Part shown: in pieces, positions 1 through 10,527 of the stretch | Layout: the number at the start of each line of letters is the position of its first letter | Numbering within the stretch: position 1 is the stretch's first letter | Source of the DNA: Prostheceraeus crozeri | Taxonomy: Eukaryota > Platyhelminthes > Polycladida > Euryleptidae | Direction of reading: 5' to 3' | DNA: 64,000 nt | Assembly: GCA_907163375.1 (NCBI GenBank) | Contig: CAJQUW010012679.1 | Coordinates: forward strand, 248,001 to 312,000 | Made by a program: the position numbers and the translations under genes | The notes under the pieces: generated by a model | Told to the model about the DNA's origin: nothing | What the model saw: the letters and a program-made list of their open reading frames with translations, nothing else | Databases searched by the model: none

Positions 1-469
1 TTGCGGAAAAATGAAGATAAATTCAAAATTGTAAGCTTTGGATATTAGAATCAAAAACGTGATTACGTTGTTAATGGCATCACCCTTAACAATAATGATT
101 GTATTTAAGATATGAGAGTTATTGTTTTCTCAAGATTAAGTTTTGGTTTTAATGTCAACAATGTGGTTTTAAAGGACAATAAGATTCTTGGAGCCTAAAC
201 ATTTCACTGTAATCAACTTTCAGTTCAACAGTTCTAGCTCCCAATATCTACGCGTACAACAGGAGAATGTGAGTATTAATTAATATTTTGAAAGGAATGA
301 GACAAGATGACTTTTAATCATTTTGAGTATTGCATGTGACTTAGCTGATTTTGTTGCCCTTATGGGCTTCTCATTTGTCACTGTCATTATTTGAATTCAC
401 TTTACTCACTTTTAATTATGTTCATTTGAACTTAAGTTCTTGGCAAATAAAAAGTGGTTCTTCTTCTTC

Positions 470-515
<46 letters not shown>
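470..515. repeat. (TTA)n microsatellite
   Basis: About fifteen uninterrupted TTA/ATT units preceded by a short TTC run (461-470). It lies in what should be an intron of the SHMT gene. The tyrosine-run reading frame across it is an artefact of the repeat. Confidence 0.95.
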
Positions 516-597
516 CCCATAAATTTTTTCCATGTAATTGGCATACCCAATTTTTTTTACAAAGTTTCTGAAAAATAATTAGTTAAATTGCACTTAC

Positions 598-720
598 CTC
601 GGAAGCTATCAATTCTAATCCCAACTTTTGTCGAACCTTCTCTGTCTTAATGAGATTCCAAAGTTCTGGGTCCGAATCTGCTAAGGATTCCTTGCCAGTC
701 CATTTCCAGCGCCGATGACA
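598..720 (-). CDS. SHMT: Serine hydroxymethyltransferase, internal exon near the N-terminus (mitochondrial type)
   Basis: SHMT is a PLP enzyme that interconverts serine and glycine while loading one-carbon units onto tetrahydrofolate. This exon encodes 41 residues, including [15 protein letters not shown] and the family signature GLELIASE just before the usual N-F-x-S-R. The WTG-x-ESL-x-DSDPE wording follows the mitochondrial SHMT2 form rather than the cytosolic one. On the minus strand the exon is bounded by a polypyrimidine tract ending TTTTTCAG (acceptor, 721-723) and GAG/GTAAGT (donor, starting 597). It is exactly 123 nt, phase 0 at both ends. The next exon must lie left of the window. 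The first exon with the targeting peptide was not found to the right. SHMT identity is seen in the sequence; the SHMT2 assignment is inferred from the N-terminal wording. Confidence 0.93.
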
Positions 721-2083
721 CTGAAAAACAAAACCAGCAATTATATGCAATAACAACATAAGGAGTGCAGCGCATTGCAAATCCGGTCGGTATAACGGTC
801 GGATTTTGGCTTCATGAGAAGGCTCGCGATTTACGAGGTACCGCTATTTGTGACTCTATATAGTGCAATGTTATCAGATTTGTGCAAGCACAATAGCACG
901 TATGTGTAATACAGTTCCTTTTTCCCAGTTGTCTCCGGTTGGTGGGCAAGGGACAACCCAGTCGCATATTCGCGCAAACATAAATGACTACATCTAGAGG
1001 ATAAGCGCACAATCTTTAAATTCGGATTACTCTTCCATACTAAAATCACGATAATTTGCATCTGTCGTGACAAGAATTAGGCGCATGATTCAATCTACAA
1101 TGAAATGTATATGAAAGCTATTTATCATGCAGAACTTTGCCATCTCGAGCGGTTCGTTTCTAGTTGCGGTTTATTGATTTATTGTTTCGAGTTTGTGGCC
1201 ATGCAAGTCAGCCTAAAGACTGACCAGTTCAATAATCTGAAATGATCTTGATTAGCAACGTGTCTATTTTCTGCGTTTCGAAAGGCATGAATTGTCCTTG
1301 AAAATAAAACTATTCAATAAGCAAAATGACCGATGTGTTTCGGCCACAAAGCGGTTACAGTGCAGTTTCTCAAAGTAACTTCATTAGACCGGAGCCCCAC
1401 AAGAAAAAAACTACAAACTAACTTCTGCGCTTCGCATAACGATTAATCACAAAACACAAACTGTTGTCAATGGCTTTTTCTGTGTTCCAGTTGATTGTCA
1501 TCCAATTGCGCTTTATGACTAGTCCCGTGTGTCTCCGTCCTTATAGTGTTAAAACAGACTTAGCAATAATCTGTTAGCAAGTAAATAAGTTAAGTAAATA
1601 AACGTTCATTGAGAACAAAAACGACCCCCAACAGAATCAGAGGAGGTGCAAAATCAATTACAAAATTCATAAACTGACATGACAACACGAAAAAACTCAA
1701 AATAAAGCTTGTATTGACTCAGTGTACTTCTTCGCAAAGGAGAAAACAAAACCATCCACTCTACGCTGTGTTCGAACTCGAGGAAGCAACAATCCTTTGT
1801 TTCGACATGAGTATTGTGGAATCAAAGCTCTAAGAACATGATCTTTGTCGAAATGATATCATTAGACAATTTCGGAGAGAATGATCGTCTGCGAACATCA
1901 TGATTCAAAATATCACAATCCTCAAATATCAGAATTCTTGATTTCATCACTTATTAACTTTACATCGTGAAATCGTGCTTTGAAAACCGGCATGACAACG
2001 GTGATATCGCCTGCATATTTACAGATAAGAGCAGTTGAGTTTGTCGCTCTATAGTTTGATATATGAACAGTCAATACAATTAC
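721..2083. other. Non-coding, probably SHMT intron and upstream DNA
   Basis: No frame here resembles a protein. Around 780-815 there is a small imperfect hairpin built from the words AAATCCG and CGGATTT. No SHMT first exon with a mitochondrial targeting peptide could be identified. Confidence 0.5.
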
Positions 2084-2909
2084 CGTATTTCTTTGAATAA
2101 GAGACGCGTCCCTTATTTTTTTAGATCCCTGATTGATGCGTCTCTTATTCAGGGGCGTCTCTTATTCAAGGGCGTCTCTTATTTATCAAATGTTCAAGTT
2201 TTCATTCTTTCATTAGAAAAGATGTCAGTTTTTTTACTACTATTCTCTTAGATAACCTTTGCATTCCTCACTTAGGCCTATGTCATGGGCAAATTTCGCC
2301 AGTAATTTTTCTTACATATATACGCTTTATCATAATTCAGATATTTTGGAAATGAAAGGAGTTTTATGGTTTGTAGTAGCATATCTTGTAGACTCATCTA
2401 ATACATTCATATACCAGTACATGTTGGCCACTATACATGTAGACTAGATCTGAATATACCGAAAAAAAATACCGGTAATCAAGTAGTATTTACAGCAAAA
2501 GTTACCGACCGGTATATGACTCCAAATGCAAAGGAAGATACCGTATAATGCCTCCTTAAATGGTAGATGAAGTAACCTTAAGTAGGCCTGCATGTACGTA
2601 TGCACAACATGCATGTACTGCATGTACAACAACAAGAAGCCTTATATATTATACAATATTGGTCATGATACCCGGTATTTACTAGTAGACTGACTTATTT
2701 TACTAGGATAAGTAGGCCTAATAATCGCTCAGGTGGATGTAGCTACCACATTACAATAGCCTGCATGTAATATGTCTATAGCAGTCTATTTTTTGTACAT
2801 TCGTCTCTTATTCAAGGGCGTCTCTTATTAAATTCTTTCCTCTCACGGATGCGTCTCTTATTCGAGGGCGTCCCTTATTCAAGGGCGTCTCATATTCAAA
2901 GAAATACGG
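2084..2909. mobile_element. MITE with TIR CCGTATTTCTTTGAAT and subterminal CTCTTATTC repeats
   Basis: The left end CCGTATTTCTTTGAATAAGA is mirrored at the right end (2894-2909), giving terminal inverted repeats of about 16 bp that extend imperfectly to about 26 bp. Flanks CAATTA (2078-2083) and CAGTTA (2910-2915) could be a 6-bp target duplication with one change. Inside each end the word GCGTCTCTTATTC(A/G)AGGGGCG-like recurs several times (about 2100-2190 and 2800-2895), mostly in one orientation. No transposase frame is present, so the copy is non-autonomous; the superfamily was not identified. Confidence 0.8.
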
Positions 2910-2915
2910 CAGTTA

Positions 2916-3829
2916 CAACACTGATCCGAGGGTCCTTGTTCGAACATCAAGGCGGTCAAAGAAGGATGCACAATGTCAGGAAGGATGTGGAGCTCCTTTT
3001 CTCAACCCTCAATTTGCCGAAGAGCGGACGGTGTGGAGGAGGCGCACTCATGCGAATGAAAGTCGACGTGACTCAAATGTCGCGCTCTTAAATCTGTAGT
3101 CCACACGACAATAAACGAAGAGAAAGAGAAGAAGAGTACACCTACCATTCATTATCATCTCTGGTCAAATTGGCATGCTGATGAAACGGGAAACATAAGC
3201 CACACGCACAAAACACGTGCCATTTCAATGACTTTACAAAATAAGTTTCATCAGTTAGCTCTACATTGAGAATAGTTGCGTTGAAATTATCACCTATATA
3301 GCTGCATTGAAATATTATTTTGACAATTAAGAATTACGTCTATTTTATTATTCTCATTCATCACTTAAATCAAACCTGTTTGTAGCAATGACAGAGAAAG
3401 CACTAATCGAAAAACAACATTGTTTGCTCAAGTTCGTGTCAAGTTTTTATGAAGTACAAGGTTGTTCAAAGAACCATTTCTACTCAGCCATTTATTTGCA
3501 TTATGTACAGCCATTAATGTACCTGAAATAATTGTCTTCTGATAGCACTAAACATGCTGGATGGGTACTCGTGTTAATCGTGTTAAAATACAGCTTGCAA
3601 TTAAACGATAATTTAAAAATCTCATTGCAAACACAGCTCAGCTGATGTAGAAAGACTGATGAATACAAACAGACCTTGCATGAAAACAAAAGTTTCATAG
3701 AATTCAGATTTGCTACTATACAGACGGGTTTGACTAAATGAGCTGGACCATAGATTACTGGAAGGTGTAATTTAAAACATGACACATGTTTTTTCTATAC
3801 ACATCTTCTGTATACCCTGTGCATCAGCA
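2916..3829. other. Non-coding, nothing recognised
   Basis: AT-rich sequence with an AGAGAAGAAGAG purine tract near 3115-3135. Short open frames show no family resemblance. Confidence 0.5.
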
Positions 3830-5125
3830 TAGCGAACATAGGCCTTTCCACCATAAACATAAGCTACCCACCGCTCCGCGTGCCGTGCGATCACTGGCTG
3901 CTGTTTGACCAATCCTATTCCTCTTCTTTTGTTGGAAGCTGGACTTCCTCCCCTCTCCGTGACCCTCACCGCTCAGTCACCCTACTCTCATGAGCGCGCT
4001 CTTCGCCTCCCACCCTCGTTTCCCTTGTCTTCTCTAGCGACCCTTTCTGTCCCCAAGCACGTCCGTTCCTCTTCGTGGCGCTTCTTCTGTACTTCTCATC
4101 CACTTTCTCCACCTGTTTCTTCTCCGCGTGAGCCCCTGGTCTCCTGCCCTCCCTCCCCCCGTGGTCTCCTCCTCTGTTTTCCGTGTCCCCAGCCCTGTCC
4201 TCCCCCTGCTCCCGTTCCGACCCAATCCCTCTTCGTACCGCTTTGGTCCGAGACCATCTTTCCTCCCTCTCCGTTGCTGACCTGACCATCTGGACTGACG
4301 GCTCCGTTATTGGACGACTCGGACCAGGTGGCTCGGGTGTTTTCATAAACTGTTCTTCATGCTCTTCCACTTTCTCTCTTTCCTTTCATGCTGGAGCGCA
4401 CTGTTCAAGCTTCACAACTGAAATGGTTGCAATCCAGCATGCTCTCTCTTGGTCCGTTTCCCATCACTCCTCGTGTCTCTTTTCCTCTATTCTTCTCTTG
4501 TTCGACTCTCTCTCGGCTCTGACCGTCTCTTCACCCCCCTCGCCGCTCTTGTCCACGTCTGTCCTGTCTGGTCCTCTTTGTCGTCCCTCTGCTCTACCTC
4601 GATCTCACTGTCATTGCAGTGGCATCCTGGTCACTCGAACATCAGTGGCAATGATATTGCAGATGCGCCTGCCAAAAGTGGCACTTCTCTCCCCTCTGCA
4701 GCTCCTCAGTGTCTGTCTTCTCTGAAGTCCTTCATTCGCCATTCCCTGTTCAACTCCTGGAGGACTTCCGTTCGTTCGTCTTTGATTTCTTCACAAGTCC
4801 CTAGCGTAGCAATTGAGGAGTCCCTCCCTCGCGCTGTCCGTTGTGAGCTCTCACGTCTTCGTTGCAACGGCCACAGCCTTCTTCTCAACTCCTATCTTCA
4901 CAGGATTGGCAGGTCCACTTCTCCTGACTGCCCTGTTTGTGGTGTAAACCACGATGTACCCCACTTACTGTGCTCTTGTCCCTCCCTCTCTTCTACCCGA
5001 GCGGCTATCTTCGGGTCCTCGGGCTCTGTTTTTGATCTTTGGCATCGCCGTTGGGGGGTTGCCCGCCTCCTCGGTCTCCGTGGCGTTCCGCCACGCCCCT
5101 ATCCGCGGGACGGGGTCGGGTAAAC
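3830..5125 (+). mobile_element. 3' part of an RNase-H-bearing LINE (I/ingi-like group), decayed
   Basis: The sequence reads as the end of an ORF2: an RT-to-RNase H linker (LLLEAGLPPLSV, about 3930-3965, then SWRFFC), an RNase H domain, and a C-terminal zinc finger. RNase H residues visible are the Asp of LTIWTDGS (about 4290), the Glu of TTEMVAIQHAL, the Asp of LLLFDSLSAL, and the motif QWHPGHSNISGNDIAD (about 4615-4665). The finger is CPVCGVNHDVPHLLCSCP (about 4930-4985), C-x2-C-x8-H-x3-C. Three reading frames are needed: one up to about 4280, one through the middle of RNase H, and a third from about 4560-4590 on, so at least two frameshifts. RT, endonuclease and everything 5' are missing, as in 5'-truncated LINEs. 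The plus strand is strikingly C+T rich and much more GC-rich than its surroundings. The end lies in a CCAGCCAGCCAG run near 5125. The clade is inferred from layout. Confidence 0.85.
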
Positions 5126-5478
5126 CAGCCAGCCAGTCGGCCTTTCCATGGATCAAATCATCACCAAAGATATTTAACACTACGATATACATATCAGAAT
5201 GGAAATTCAACAATGCTTTCGGGATGCATCGAATGCTAGTACTCATCAGAAAGAACGCAATTTTCTAAAAATGAGTGATAAAATCACAGACATCAAACAC
5301 CAAGTATTAAGGTCCTACTTGTTGATGTTCGATGTCTATGGGTATAATTCTAGGATGTCATGTGAGCAATCGCATGACGCATGTATCTAGTTTATCTGTG
5401 GCAGTAGCATAGAGGGCAGTGGACCCCAACTACTTGGCGGCGGGAAGATTGCTGGTGTGCAATAGTAGACATTTAACC
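5126..5478. other. Non-coding spacer between LINE and LTR element
   Basis: No gene seen. At 5419-5432 the word CAGTGGACCCCAA occurs; a close match is found at about 8566-8578 on the other side of the LTR element, so the two flanks may once have been parts of one older repeat. TTAA at 5474-5477 directly precedes the LTR. Confidence 0.4.
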
Positions 5479-5760
5479 TGTAGTGACCGGTATTTGTAAT
5501 ATCGTAGTAAAAATAGTTTAATTGTAATAATAACTAGTAGGATCCATAAATCCCATTAAGCAAAATCCAGCCAAGTAAAGTTGTAAATTCAAGCTATATT
5601 GCAGTTAGTTAAGTGATCACAAGCTGTCCATAGTAAAAGAGACCTGAGCGCAAGATACAAAAATTATAAATTTTAAAACGTTTCTAAGTAACTACAGCTG
5701 GTACTCAAGCATTTGAAATTGCACTGCATTAAAACAAAAGTATTAATTTCGGTTACTACA
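5479..5760 (-). repeat. 3' LTR of the rearranged LTR element
   Basis: Starts TGTAGTGACCGG and ends CGGTTACTACA on the plus strand. It is a direct repeat of 8218-8500 at about 96% identity. The adjacent PPT-like tract to the right gives the minus-strand orientation. Confidence 0.9.
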
Positions 5761-6128
5761 TTTTCCCTCCTTTTTCAAAAAGGGTATACACAGAGTCATA
5801 GACTATAAAATTTTTAACGCATTTATGTACAAACTGCCATCGAACTCTTCTACGTACACCGGTGGTTCTCTTTGGGGAACTCTCCGCCTGTAGAAAGACG
5901 ATAAAAAAACCATGAAAAGGATCTGTATAGCTTCTACTTACACCGGTAATTCTCCTTGGGGAACTCTGCCGCCTGTAGAAGTACGATCGGTACCACAAAA
6001 CCAAAAACGACACACAAAGGCGATTGAGCCTTCAGAAAACTGCCTCATCGATTTCTTGGCAACGTAATCTCTGAGGTATGACGGTCGACGTCGATGCCTA
6101 TTCGAACGGCGTATAGGTTGAGATTCTG
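5721..6128 (+). repeat. Left arm of 408-bp inverted repeat inside the LTR element
   Basis: Runs from inside the 3' LTR, through the PPT-like tract, to the end of the pol frame. Its reverse complement is 7289-7696, with very high identity over the same length. Each arm itself holds two tandem, diverged copies of a roughly 50-bp unit containing ACACCGGT and GGGGAACTCT (about 5840-5890 and 5935-5985). Confidence 0.9.
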
Positions 6129-7165
6129 GCACAGTAATCGGTATCTCAACGGAACACTCTGTATTTTCATCGAACCGCTCATTTACTGTCATCGCAGTAG
6201 GAATAAATGTCATATCATAATCATTAGTTGTCGAATCTTGAGCTGTCCGAACTATGTTCCTCGTGTTAATACAAAATCCGTCGTCCATCTTGAATGTGAA
6301 TGGACCAACTTGCTCGACCAACTTTCGTGTTTGCCCTTTCGTAGTAATAACACGTTGACCTTTTCTATACGGAGTTGTTGTACAAGGTCGTCTTCGATCG
6401 TAGCATATTGGGCATTGCTTTACTTTTTGATCTTACGTTTTCTCCCGCTTCTGTCTCAACATCGTGTTCTGTAGAAATGATGTTTAGGTTTGTCTTCACC
6501 TTGTAGGATAGCATCAACTCGGACGGTATTTTGTTCGTCGAAGAATGCATAGTTGCATTGTAGTTCTGTACGTAGTTTGTCGTAGTTAGTAGTCGATATT
6601 TGTTGTAATTTGTTGACACTTTTTACAGATGTTACACCTAACAATTTATTCAAATTCCTATTAACCCGCTCTACGTGAAGATTTACTCATCGCAAAATTT
6701 TTGACTGCTATTCCTAAGTCACTTAGTAGAGAACTACGTATCAGGAGACCGAAAAGTCTGTGTGTTAAAATTTGTAACTCTCTGTACTCTGTTCAAACTC
6801 CACTTACTCCATCGCAGTTGTGACACAAAGTCGTAATAAGTTTTCTACAAATAAACAAGTTTCGACTAAGAATACAAGTGTTTCTACGTTGAGAAAATGT
6901 TGCAGATGTGGATCTAATTCCCATGTTGCATCTGATTCTAAGTGTCCTGCGAAGAATGCACAGTGCAATTTTTACAAGAAAAATGGACATTTTGCATCTG
7001 TTTGTGCTATGAAGTCTCGTAATGCTACAACTGAGCGTCCAACTACTAGTACCTGTCAGTCGAAATCTTTACATGTGCGTACTAATGATTTAGTGCGTTC
7101 TGCAGCCAATTTGTCTTCTCGTGTAAAGAAATCGTATGTTTCTATGAGCATTACCACTGATAAAA

Positions 7166-7290
7166 AAACCATGAAAAGGATCTGTAGCTTCTACTTACAC
7201 CGGTGGTTCTCTTTGGGGAACTCTGCCGCCTATAGAAGTACGATCGGTACCACAAAACTAAAAACGACACACAAGGCGATTGAGCCTTCA
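7166..7290 (+). repeat. Third copy of the pol 3'-end segment
   Basis: About 125 bp repeating 5905-6036 in the same orientation, ending at GAGCCTTCAG exactly where the right inverted arm begins. With that arm it forms a second, tighter near-palindrome around 7290. Confidence 0.8.
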
Positions 7291-7696
7291 GAATCTCAAC
7301 CTATACGCCGTTCGAATAGGCACCGACGTCGACCGTCATACCTCAGAGATTACGTTGCCAAGAAATCGATGAGACAGTTTTCTGAAGGCTCAATCGCCTT
7401 TGTGTGTCGTTTTTGGTTTTGTGGTACCGATCGTACTTCTACAGGCGGCAGAGTTCCCCAAGGAGAATTACCGGTGTAAGTAGAAGCTATACAGATCCTT
7501 TTCATGGTTTTTTTTATCGTCCTTCTACAGGCGGAGAGTTCCCCAAAGAGAACCACCGGTGTACGTAGAAGAGTTCGATGGTAGTTTGTAAATAAATGCG
7601 TTAAAAATTTTATAGTCTATGACTCTATGTATACCCTTTTGAAAAAGGAGGGAAAATGTAGTAACCGAAATTAATACTTTTGTTTTAATGCAGTGC
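7289..7696 (-). repeat. Right arm of 408-bp inverted repeat inside the LTR element
   Basis: Reverse complement of 5721-6128. It places a second PPT/LTR junction (about 7655-7696) in the middle of the element, next to the gag fragment. The spacer between the arms is 1160 bp. Confidence 0.9.
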
Positions 7697-8217
7697 TAAA
7701 ATTTTCAAAAAGCATTTGTAACTTGGATGCATATTCATCAAAAGAACCTGAGTACGTAACCTCAAAAAACTCAATTCTGTTCAAAAACTTGTCTTGAGTA
7801 GAATAGCGCTCGGTCAGAAAAGATACAATATCATCGCAATTATCAGCATTTGGATAAGTAGTGATAACTGACTCAAAAATTTGCATATCCAAATTAGTAA
7901 GCAAGTAGTCAACTTTTTTCTCAGCTTCAACATTAGTGATAGGCCTACGTAAAAGCATTTCAAGCTTTTTTTAGCCATATCAAAAAGTCACATTGTCTAG
8001 TAAAAGGTTCAATACGCATGGTAGGACCTGAAGACATGTTGAAAATACTGAAAAAAATTAGTGATATGCTGAAAATGTATAAATTGCAATTAGTCGTAAT
8101 GTGGTAGTAGAGAAAAAGTTTATACTTATCACAGACCGGAAATCCTTGAAAATGGTAGTAATACTGATCGTAAAAATAATGTGATATGCAGGTTCGTGAA
8201 AATCCTCGTCGCCAAAG

Positions 8218-8500
8218 TGTGGTGACCGGTATTTGTAATATCGTCTACAAAAATAGTTTATTTGTAATAATAACTTGTAGGAACCATAAATCCCACTAAG
8301 CAAAATCCAGCCAAGTAAAGTTGTAAATTCAAGCTATATTGCAGTTAGCTAAGTGATCACAAGCTGTCATTAGTAAAAGAGACCTGAGCGCAAGATACAA
8401 AAATTATAAATTTTAAAACGTTTCTAAGTAACTACAGCTGGTACTCAAGCATTTGAAATTGCACTGCATTAAAACAAAAGTATTAATTTCGGTTACTACA
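8218..8500 (-). repeat. 5' LTR of the rearranged LTR element
   Basis: Direct copy of 5479-5760. Unexpectedly the outer side (8501-8510, TTTTCCCTCC) repeats the ten bases that flank the other LTR on its inner side, i.e. a stub of the purine tract lies outside the element. Confidence 0.9.
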
Positions 8501-9320
8501 TTTTCCCTCCGATACCGCAGATATAAACTTACAAGTTTAACGCCATGCTTAACGCTTGGGGTCTACTGTGGACCCCAAGTCATTATTATTATTATATCTA
8601 GCAGAGATCAATTCAAAAGTTAAAACTTCTTTAAAAATTCTATAGTACAATTCGATTGTCCTTCCGGGAAAAGACACTGTTCAATCGACAAACTGATAAT
8701 CTACAAGAGAGAGACCAGATTGCATAAAAATCGTCTGCGCTGCCTGATTCCTTGATTCCAGAGAAATGTAAATGAACATTGAATCACATACGAATTGATT
8801 CCTGAAAGAAAACTAAACAACTATTGATACACGACAATCAAGATCCTTTACTTACTAAAACCTAAAACAACGTATTAGGCTTTTGTCTGCTAAATCAAGG
8901 ACGTTAGGCCTACTGAAATTCACCATTGACCATTGCTCGTTTCACTGTGCATGTTGAAGCACATTTATCGATGGCATCGACTCCGCCGTTCGTTGAGTGA
9001 AAATATTCAGGCTTCATCATGGATTTCCCCACATACCAAACGTTGAGAGCTCAAGAGAGCGCGCAAGGCTGAAGATGAACGAAACAGCTTGTATAAAGTC
9101 CAGAGCCTCCCTACATGTAGATGCTTGCCTATAGTCGCATCTCGTACCTTCTTCATAAATATTATATTTATGTGAATAGCGCTTATCGTATGACAGCTCA
9201 AGACTATACTTCCGATCGAATTGACAAGATGTTCCTGTATAAATACAAGCAAGCTCGAAAATATATGGAACATTCATAAGTTTATGTCATTAATAATTTG
9301 ATACATCCTTCCCTGATCTA
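8501..9320. other. Non-coding; GGGGTC palindrome next to TTAA, possible piggyBac end
   Basis: At 8555-8579 a perfect palindrome with arms CTTGGGGTC / GACCCCAAG follows TTAA sites at 8537 and 8549. Similar GGGGTC...GACCCC pairs mark the piggyBac copy at 11854-13970. This may be the outer end of the decayed piggyBac relic whose transposase starts at 9321. The rest shows no genes. Confidence 0.35.
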
Positions 9321-10180
9321 TCACATTAGATTCGTGTCAAAATGCATGCTGCTCCTACAGAGACTTCCTCCAAAAAGAAGGTGGCCTCCTTCTTTGTAGC
9401 AAAATGTGGTGCTGCCCATCTGTACTTCTCGTGTCCCATCTGTGTTATCTTCCATCTGTAAAACACAACGCGGCAATTCTCTTTCGCTTGACTTCATCGT
9501 TCCAACCGTCCTCTTGCGAAAGACAAACTTGTGTACAAGCTGTAAGAGGCTTACATTCTTCATGCTGTCACTCCTTCTACTGAGCAGATGAGTTAAGAAA
9601 CGGCATCGAATGAAAGTGATTCTGTCATAAACTTTTCCACAATATGATATGATTCCTATCATCATACAATAAGTTCTCTGCTGCAGTACCTCAAAAAAGA
9701 ATTTACAGTCCGCATACTCGGCTGTCTGTTTAGACTATTGCCTAAAACAACACCGCTCTCTGAATGAGACCAGTTACAGAATCATGGCTTGAAAATTTCG
9801 GTAATTGGTTTTCGAAAAAGCAAGAATTCCATCATCGCAGCCATCTTATCTGTTTTTCGTGTACTCAAGCGTTCCGCTTTTCAATCAAATATCAGTTTCT
9901 GCAGCAGTTCTCTCATTCTGTGTAGACTCATAGTAGCGAAGAATACCCTGCGGTCATGTACGTTCTTTGTTCCAAAAGCTTTGCAATTATAGAGTTGACT
10001 GCCACCAAAGTAGAGAAGTCCAATGAGTCCGATAAACTTGTAAGCGTCTGTTGCTGGCATGCTCTTAGCCATGTTGTCCTTTCCCTTCTTTTCTTTCTCC
10101 TCGCTTGTGTACGCTACCATGATCGCCAAGAGGCTTTCAGCAGTCGCCAAGAGGTTTGTGACTCTACTATATTTCTGCAA
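9321..10180 (-). pseudogene. Decayed piggyBac transposase (relic A)
   Basis: The N-terminal half (about 9881-10180) reads like the conserved piggyBac core: TAESLLAIMVAYT, then ATDAYKFIGLIGLLYFGG, then VFFATMSLHRMRELLQKLIFD, matching the family pattern of an ELxxFIGLLIL helix followed by an MSxxRF helix and LRFDD. A later part (about 9321-9560) has VGTMKSSERELPR, like the family VGTxRKNKRELP, then a segment ending SLCRSSMH, like the LLSTxH stretch. The frames differ and stops intervene (9561-9880), so it cannot encode a transposase. No matching terminal repeats were confidently found. It is a different, more decayed copy than the element at 11854-13970. The family call rests on motif order read by eye. 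Confidence 0.65.
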
Positions 10181-10459
10181 TCCGCTGTCCAGTCCTTCTA
10201 CTAATGAAATTGAATGCTTCAGCTTTCAGAATTCGCTGATGGATCTATTATGTATTCCTTACCATCCTTTCCGCGAAGATCCGAAATCCCATCTGCACTA
10301 GATTTCCGTGGATAATGATTATCCAAAATCTCCGCGAATGATATTCAAAATCTCCGGTGAAAGATAGATGGGCTACTTGAAAATGATCAGAATCGCTCAT
10401 ATCTGTTACAATTGATGTAATTGAGAATCGCTGGATACATCAGATACTACCTCTATGGC

Positions 10460-10527
10460 GGAGATACGCGCATAGACAATCGACTCGTCGCTTCGCTACG
10501 ACTCGTCGATTCTCAGGGCATATCTCC
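10460..10527. repeat. Nested inverted repeat / hairpin
   Basis: Outer arms GGAGATA / TATCTCC enclose inner arms AATCGAC / GTCGATT, with GACTCGTCG repeated in the loop. The roughly 68-nt structure stands out as GC-rich within AT-rich DNA. It may be the core of a palindromic MITE, but no target duplication was seen. Confidence 0.4.

Larger units (their letters stand above)
5479..8500 (-). mobile_element. Ty3/Gypsy-like LTR retroelement, broken and internally rearranged (fossil)
   Basis: Two direct LTRs (about 282 bp, TG...CA) frame about 2.5 kb. Oriented on the minus strand, a purine tract ending GGAGGGAAAA abuts the 3' LTR (at 5761-5770), and the 5' LTR is followed by CTTTGGCGACGAGGAT, a primer-site-like word. 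Recognisable parts are a gag fragment next to the 5' LTR (about 7700-7958, minus), a two-knuckle CCHC nucleocapsid segment now on the plus strand (about 6890-7015), and the end of an integrase/pol frame with R-R-S-N-R-H-R-R-R and YLRDYV (about 6040-6320, minus). Most of pol is absent. The element is clearly broken, with many breaks. LTRs differ by about 4%, so it is of moderate age. No target duplication was seen. Confidence 0.85.

Noticed and set aside
351-578. Open frame with a run of tyrosines
   Set aside because: It is only the (TTA)n microsatellite read in one frame.
3966-4370. Long charged minus-strand frame
   Set aside because: Antisense shadow of the pyrimidine-rich LINE; no protein resemblance.
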